From: Rutidosis leptorrhynchoides
Lineage: Eukaryota > Streptophyta > Magnoliopsida > Asterales > Asteraceae
NCBI RefSeq assembly: GCF_046630445.1
Contig: NC_092341.1
Coordinates: 289,982,501 to 290,046,500 of the forward strand
DNA length: 64,000 nt
Reading direction: 5' to 3'
Shown: in pieces, positions 59,662 through 64,000 of the stretch
Layout of the letters: each line of letters starts with the position of its first letter
How positions within the stretch are numbered: position 1 is the first letter of the stretch
Position numbers and translations under genes: made by a program
The notes under the pieces: generated by a model
Seen by the model: only the letters and a program-made list of their open reading frames with translations
Told to the model about the DNA's origin: nothing
Database searches by the model: none

Positions 59662-59978
59662 GGTAGAGGTTGTCATAAATAACAATAGGAATGTTTTCAT
59701 GACGAATATGAGGTATTAATAGAGTTTTATCATTATTGGAAGATATGGATAAAACGATTCGGTCATGTGAAGCGCACGAGTGAAGCTATCACAAAAGAAT
59801 GAAATGAGTGAATATAGAATTGTTTTAACCGATGTCGAGATTAGGATTGATTTCCAGAATTTAAGGGATTTAAAGAAAATCTTATGTAATAAGATTTGGT
59901 TCTTCGATGATTTAGAAAACAGGATCTCCTTTGATTTAATGCGATAATCTGTTTCGATTTCTTTGTCGGAAATTTCAC

Positions 59979-59985
59979 TATAAAT
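59979..59985 (+). promoter_or_regulatory. TATA box upstream of antisense micropeptide (element C)
   Basis: TATAAAT, 89 bases before the ATG at 60068. It is followed by a strongly C/T-rich leader (CCTCCTTCCCTTTCTTACTT). Element G has a TATA-like box at nearly the same distance. Confidence 0.5.
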
Positions 59986-60067
59986 CCACCTCCTTCCCTT
60001 TCTTACTTCCATACCTCACATCTCTTACTCTTCCTCCTCTAATTCATACCTTAAGGTATCCTTTAAA

Positions 60068-60241
60068 ATGCTTCATCCCGTTCTGATTTTTGTTATACTT
60101 CTAACTTTCATATCTTTCATTCTTCTCTTTCATCTACCGCTAGAAGAATCTATTCACTTTTATGATTTTCTTGGAATTATAATGTTTCTAATTCTCCCGT
60201 GTCTTTACGTCGCCATACGTATTGATACACACGGTTTGTAG
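60068..60241 (+). CDS. Conserved 57-residue two-helix membrane micropeptide, antisense to element C
   Basis: 57 codons plus TAG. Hydrophobic segments at about residues 4-24 and 35-51, with a polar linker LEESIHFYDF between them and a conserved AIRI..HGL tail. It aligns end to end with 943-1116 of element G without gaps. Codon differences include many silent third-position changes (for example GTA/GTT, CTA/CTG, ATC/ATT at codons 5-7), while FLILPCLY is kept. It lies about 400 bases inside the element from the 3' LTR, on the strand opposite to gag-pol-type sense. Product family unrecognised. A small ER- or plasma-membrane protein is the simplest reading. Confidence 0.6.
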   Translation: MLHPVLIFVILLTFISFILLFHLPLEESIHFYDFLGIIMFLILPCLYVAIRIDTHGL

Positions 60242-60999
60242 TTTCTGGGTGGTTATTGGATTTGATATCTTTCCTTATATTTCGATGCTCCTGCTTCTGT
60301 TTTCCATAATCATTGTCATCCATAGTTAATACTCTCTCCTATTTGCTGTAATCTATACCCCAATTTCTATTTTGGGACTTTGTCCCTTCGTTTCTTCTTC
60401 CCGTCCTTGAGTCAAGCGATCAATAGTTCGAAATTCGTAGGTATAAAATTCGGAATGAACATAGCTAATGCTCTAAGAAAGGAATGGTAATGGCACGATT
60501 TTGATTTGTCAAATTACCAGAATATCCAGGAAAATAGAACTATCAAGATGATTTGTTCTTAATATGTTTCGGAATTGGATAGAATGTAAAAGTCGTGTAA
60601 CATGGCACATGATGACGGTACTGTGAATCATCATATTCCATTAGAAACTTAACATGACTTACTGTAATATAATGAAGTTGATCAAGTTTCATTATATTAT
60701 ACTAGTTCATGCATCAGTTCCCAACACTGCTTCAGAACATTCCTATTTTAAACTTGAAGGATTTAGAAACTAACACAGTTTCCTTTATATTGTAACGCAG
60801 ATATTACAGAGAGATAAATGATTTCAGATAAGGATAGTGGTGAAAATATCTTCAGAAATATTGAGGATATTTATAATGAAAGATATGATAATATCTTGGA
60901 ATTTCTAATGTCGAAGGATGATGATGAAGATTGACCCGTAAGGGTTTAGATTCAGAAGCAAGGTGTTTGCTACAGAATCGTCATAATTCTTTATGTACA

Positions 61000-61246
61000 A
61001 GTTTAGTCCTTGTAACTTGTTCAGAGTCTCCTTCATGGTTTGTTCAATCCGGTTTTCAGTACCAATTTTCTATCGAGCGTTCCTAACACTTCCTTCTTTT
61101 ATCATCAACATTTGGTCATTAAGACCTTCTACAACATGCTGCTTCGTCAGTATTTTCAAAGTTATCGGATCTGGGTCATTGGTTATCAAACCAAGATGGT
61201 TTAAGGAGAATTGTATTTTTAGATGATTAAACGCTGATGGTAATAT
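61000..61246 (-). pseudogene. Decayed coding-like segment in element C internal region
   Basis: Minus-strand frame LPSAFNHLKIQFSLNHLGL and then LMIKEG aligns with element G at 2050-1790. Here the frame runs further than in G, but single-base indels near 61075-61110 break it. The 44 bases around 61204-61246 are almost identical to G. Confidence 0.35.
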
Positions 61247-61669
61247 GATGGAATATAAAAGGTTCTCCGGTAACGATGGCGAAAGAACAACGTATATATA
61301 TATATCGAGATTGTAATAAGAGTAGTCTTACTGAGATATCGAAGTGGAGCTGTGACAAAATTAGTTAATTGAAAAGGAATCGCGTGATTGTTTTTGCTAA
61401 TGGATGATAAGGAATTCGATGCGGATACGTTTTAACTATAACTTCGAGTTCAAAAATTTTTAGGTGCATAACTATATGCATAAATCTTTATTCCGTAGAC
61501 GAGGTGCGGCTGGTTGAACTTCTCGATCGAGATGTTTTCAAGAATCATGAAAAGTTGTGAATGCGAATTGTAATCGTCAAGATACAAATGAGGTTTAAAA
61601 TAGAATCAAGTGGCAAACTTGAAGGATTGTTTAGTTTCATATGTAATAATCATCATTTTAACTCATTTT

Positions 61670-61945
61670 TAATTGTCCAAAGTTAGCAGTCCAATAGTCC
61701 AATTGTCCAATGGTTCAATAAATTCATATATGAACTAAATATATAATATTCGAATTACTTAATACGTATCGTGACCCGTGTACTGGTCTCGGTGTCGATC
61801 ACAACTCAAAGTATATATATATTTTGGAATCAACTCCGACCCTGTATAGCCAACTCCCACCTTCACATATAGAGTGTCTATGGTTGTTCCGAAATATATA
61901 TATAGATGGATCAATATGATAAGTCGAAACCTTGTATACGTGTCC
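61670..61945 (-). repeat. LTR-like segment inside element C internal region
   Basis: Matches, in the same orientation, the LTR block of element A at about 13605-13850 (GATCACAACTCAAA, CATATAGAGTGTCTATGG, GTATACGTGT). Confidence 0.6.
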
Positions 61946-62402
61946 CGTTATTTAAAATGCGTAAAATAAATAAATATATATCATGACCCATTATACAACG
62001 TGTTGTCTCAGAATTAATCCGACGTGTTGTTGTACATGTGTCCCGACGGTATGTAAAGTACAGAAATTAAAATTGCAAGAATGTAAATTGCGATAAATTA
62101 AATATTAATCAGTTAGTTGGGAACAGTTAGCCGGAACAGTTAGCGTGTAATCCTATCACAATTTCAATTAATTAATTCATCTGTTTCTAACAATTTTTAT
62201 TTTGCCAATGTTTCTTCATTATGCCACTTGTTGGATTCGGATAGGTAAAAATCCAAATATGAAATTTAAATGGAAATGGTTAATCTGGGGTGAACGGATA
62301 CGTATATCGGTAATTGTAAGTAGGATAATAAATGATCGTTGAATCAGATTCGAAGAATGTACAGTGTAACTTGTTAATGTGAATTCTAAATATTCCTTGG
62401 GT

Positions 62403-62417
62403 ACTACCCACCCGTTA
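62403..62417 (-). other. Internal PPT-like motif, element C
   Basis: Minus strand TTAACGGGTGGGTAG. The A-to-G change relative to G and F also appears in C's terminal PPT (59626-59640), so the two copies within C match each other better than those of other elements. Confidence 0.6.
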
Positions 62418-62832
62418 AAATATTTTCATCATTAACAGTTTGTACGAATGAAATTTTTAATTACAATCTTTATGAAAATATATTTGCATATATATTTTCT
62501 TCGGAGGTAACTATGAATTTAATGAGTCAATAAAATATTCAACTCATTTGATTTATCGTTATTACTAGATTACATAATCTCCAAAACATTAGAGATTACA
62601 TAATCGTCATGTCGAACGAAGAACGATACGTAAAGAAGAGGTAATCGGTGTAGAATGATATGTAGAACAAAGATCATATTAGAAGTTCAGATGATGATGT
62701 TGAGGTACGTGGTGTGGATGTGATTGTTGGTGGTGGTAATGATACGGTTGGTGTTGATGCTGATGATGTCGTTGACGTCGATGATGCTACTGGTACTGAA
62801 GATTGCGAGGTTGATGTTGTTAACGGTACTGG

Positions 62833-63279
62833 TTATGCTGCTGGTGCTGCTGCTGGTGTTTGTAACCTTCGCACCGTGTTCTCCAAAGCCGTCACACGAG
62901 CGCGAAGTTCGTTAATTTCTGCTAGTACACCAGGATGATTGGCGGTTGGAGTGAGCGAATGAACAAGATCCGAAATATGGGATAGGATATAATCGTGACG
63001 AGATACTCGAGAAATGAGAGAGAAAATGGTTTCTCGAACAGGTTCGCCGGTAAGTGCTTCAGGTTCGTCACCAATGGGGCAATTCGGTGGGTGAAAGGGA
63101 TCACCTTCTTCTTGTCTCCAATAATTTAGTATACTACGAACCCATCCCCAATTCATCCAGAATAGACGATGAGAAATTGGTTGATCCATTCCAGTGACGC
63201 TGCCTTCGGAGCCCGAATGGAAATCCATATCAGCGTATCTGTCGGAGTCGGAGGAATTCGAACTGGACGCGGAGTTCAT
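62833..63279 (-). CDS. 148-residue element ORF of element C (Trp-rich core, coiled coil)
   Basis: Start taken at the Met at 63279 (MNSASSSNSSDSDRY) by analogy with F and G, although the frame is open to 63423. It is homologous to the 168-residue ORF of F: SVTGMDQPISHR, WMNWGWVRSILNYWRQEEG, LTGEPVRETIFSLISRVSR, and the heptad-like ELRARVTALENTVRRLQ. The Pro/Thr tail is shorter. Divergence from F is large while the core Trp, Gly and Arg positions and the coiled coil remain, which favours a maintained protein. The start lies about 410 bases from the 5' LTR. Function unknown. Confidence 0.65.
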   Translation of the reverse strand: MNSASSSNSSDSDRYADMDFHSGSEGSVTGMDQPISHRLFWMNWGWVRSILNYWRQEEGDPFHPPNCPIGDEPEALTGEPVRETIFSLISRVSRHDYILSHISDLVHSLTPTANHPGVLAEINELRARVTALENTVRRLQTPAAAPAA

Positions 63280-63676
63280 CTTGTACAGTCGGGGAAATGA
63301 ATTTTTGGTTTGGAATAGATTATAGGAGTTGGGTTTGGTATTCTTCAATACATAATTTACATATGTATTTATAATACTCAAAATCCCGTGAATTACGGAG
63401 AATCTTTGAAATTCGTCAGGCAATGTCTATAGCAACAGATACGCTAGGATACGAATTTTGTCTATACACTATCGATGCACCAAATGCAGTAAGACGTGTC
63501 TAGACTTAAGAATACTAAGCAGGCAATTCTTAAGGATGATAAGCAGATGATTTTCGACTAGATATGATAAGCAAAACTTTTGACATGTAGACACGGTCAA
63601 AGTCCAGACTCACTAATGCATCCTAACAACTACCAGTTAGACACACTAATGCAAGGCCTGGTTCGCTAAGACCAAC

Positions 63677-63688
63677 GCTCTGATACCA
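63677..63688 (-). other. Primer-binding site, element C
   Basis: Minus strand TGGTATCAGAGC, two bases from the LTR start at 63691. Confidence 0.9.
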
Positions 63689-63690
63689 CA

Positions 63691-64000
63691 TGAGACGACC
63701 CGACCCAATCCATAGGGACGAATACAATAACATATGATAACATTGCGAGGTACTTGACCTCTATATGATACATTTTACAAACGTTGCATTTATTCTTAAA
63801 AGGCAAACTATCATTACATCAATATTTGACATTTTCATCTAACATTTCATAATATCCAAATGACCTAATCTGTCATTTACTTATTTATATTCTCTATTGA
63901 ACTCCAATGACTCGAATGCAACGTCTTTGTATCATGGCTTAAAAGGTCCCAAGTAGTATCCTTAACATGAGCTAATGCACAGCGGAAGACTTAATTCATA
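63691..64000 (-). repeat. Element C 5' LTR, first 310 bases
   Basis: Identical by eye to 56747-57056. Continues beyond the window. Confidence 0.9.

Larger units (their letters stand above)
56747..64000 (-). mobile_element. Element C: non-autonomous LTR retrotransposon (right-truncated by window)
   Basis: 3' LTR 56747-59625, internal region 59626-63690, primer-binding site 63677-63688, and the first 310 bases of the 5' LTR from 63691. The two LTR starts are identical as far as they can be compared. The 4.06-kb internal region has no gag-pol frame. It keeps a 148-residue ORF after the primer-binding site and the antisense 57-residue micropeptide. It is homologous over its length to element G but clearly diverged. 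It is the youngest insertion of the right-hand nest, lying in the primer-binding site of B. Confidence 0.9.

Overview
This is repeat-dominated nuclear DNA from a eudicot plant. It is AT-rich, with (TA)n and (AAT)n microsatellites, nested long-LTR Ty3/gypsy elements, plant LINEs, SINE, MITE and Helitron traces, and one intron-containing NAC transcription factor gene. The LTR sequences suggest Asteraceae, but that is only an inference. No bacterial, organellar or rRNA sequence was seen, and no intact tRNA gene.

Layout, using my own letters for elements. 1-8182: element G, a non-autonomous minus-strand LTR element whose 3' LTR runs off the left edge. It sits in a LINE (8183-11267, minus) that encodes an RRM protein and an APE-type endonuclease. 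11504-26933: J, a solo LTR with target duplication GGCGA, split by element A. 12599-25702: A, a complete 13.1-kb minus-strand chromovirus with 3.25-kb LTRs and target duplication TTATT; its gag-pol has one nonsense codon. 27037-27660: two tRNA-derived or SINE-like remnants. 28975-30666: the NAC gene with its TATA box. 31336-31695: a Harbinger-like MITE. 32617-33130: Helitron-like repeats and terminus. 33228-33793: a 5'-truncated LINE insertion with a 14-bp target duplication. 34110-38152: broken LTR pieces H and I. 38153 to the right edge: a five-level nest in which F (minus) is interrupted by E (plus), E by D (plus), D by B (minus) and B by C (minus). All right-hand halves lie beyond base 64000.

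Elements A, B and E are one family. B has an intact 1537-residue gag-pol. Between the primer-binding site and gag, A and B carry two extra ORFs: an acidic Glu/Ser-repeat protein, and an F-box plus Sel1-like protein resembling a captured host gene. G, F and C form another lineage that lacks gag-pol but keeps a 148-168-residue ORF with a Trp-rich core and coiled coil. G and C also keep a 57-codon ORF on the opposite strand, predicting a two-helix membrane micropeptide, with a TATA-like box at the same distance upstream. All these elements have a second polypurine-tract-like motif in the middle of the internal region, and their LTRs share two short hairpins despite overall divergence.

The strongest candidates for something undescribed are the antisense micropeptide of G and C, the retrotransposon-borne F-box/Sel1 and acidic proteins of A and B, and the shared two-PPT layout. 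The NAC gene is the only convincing host gene.
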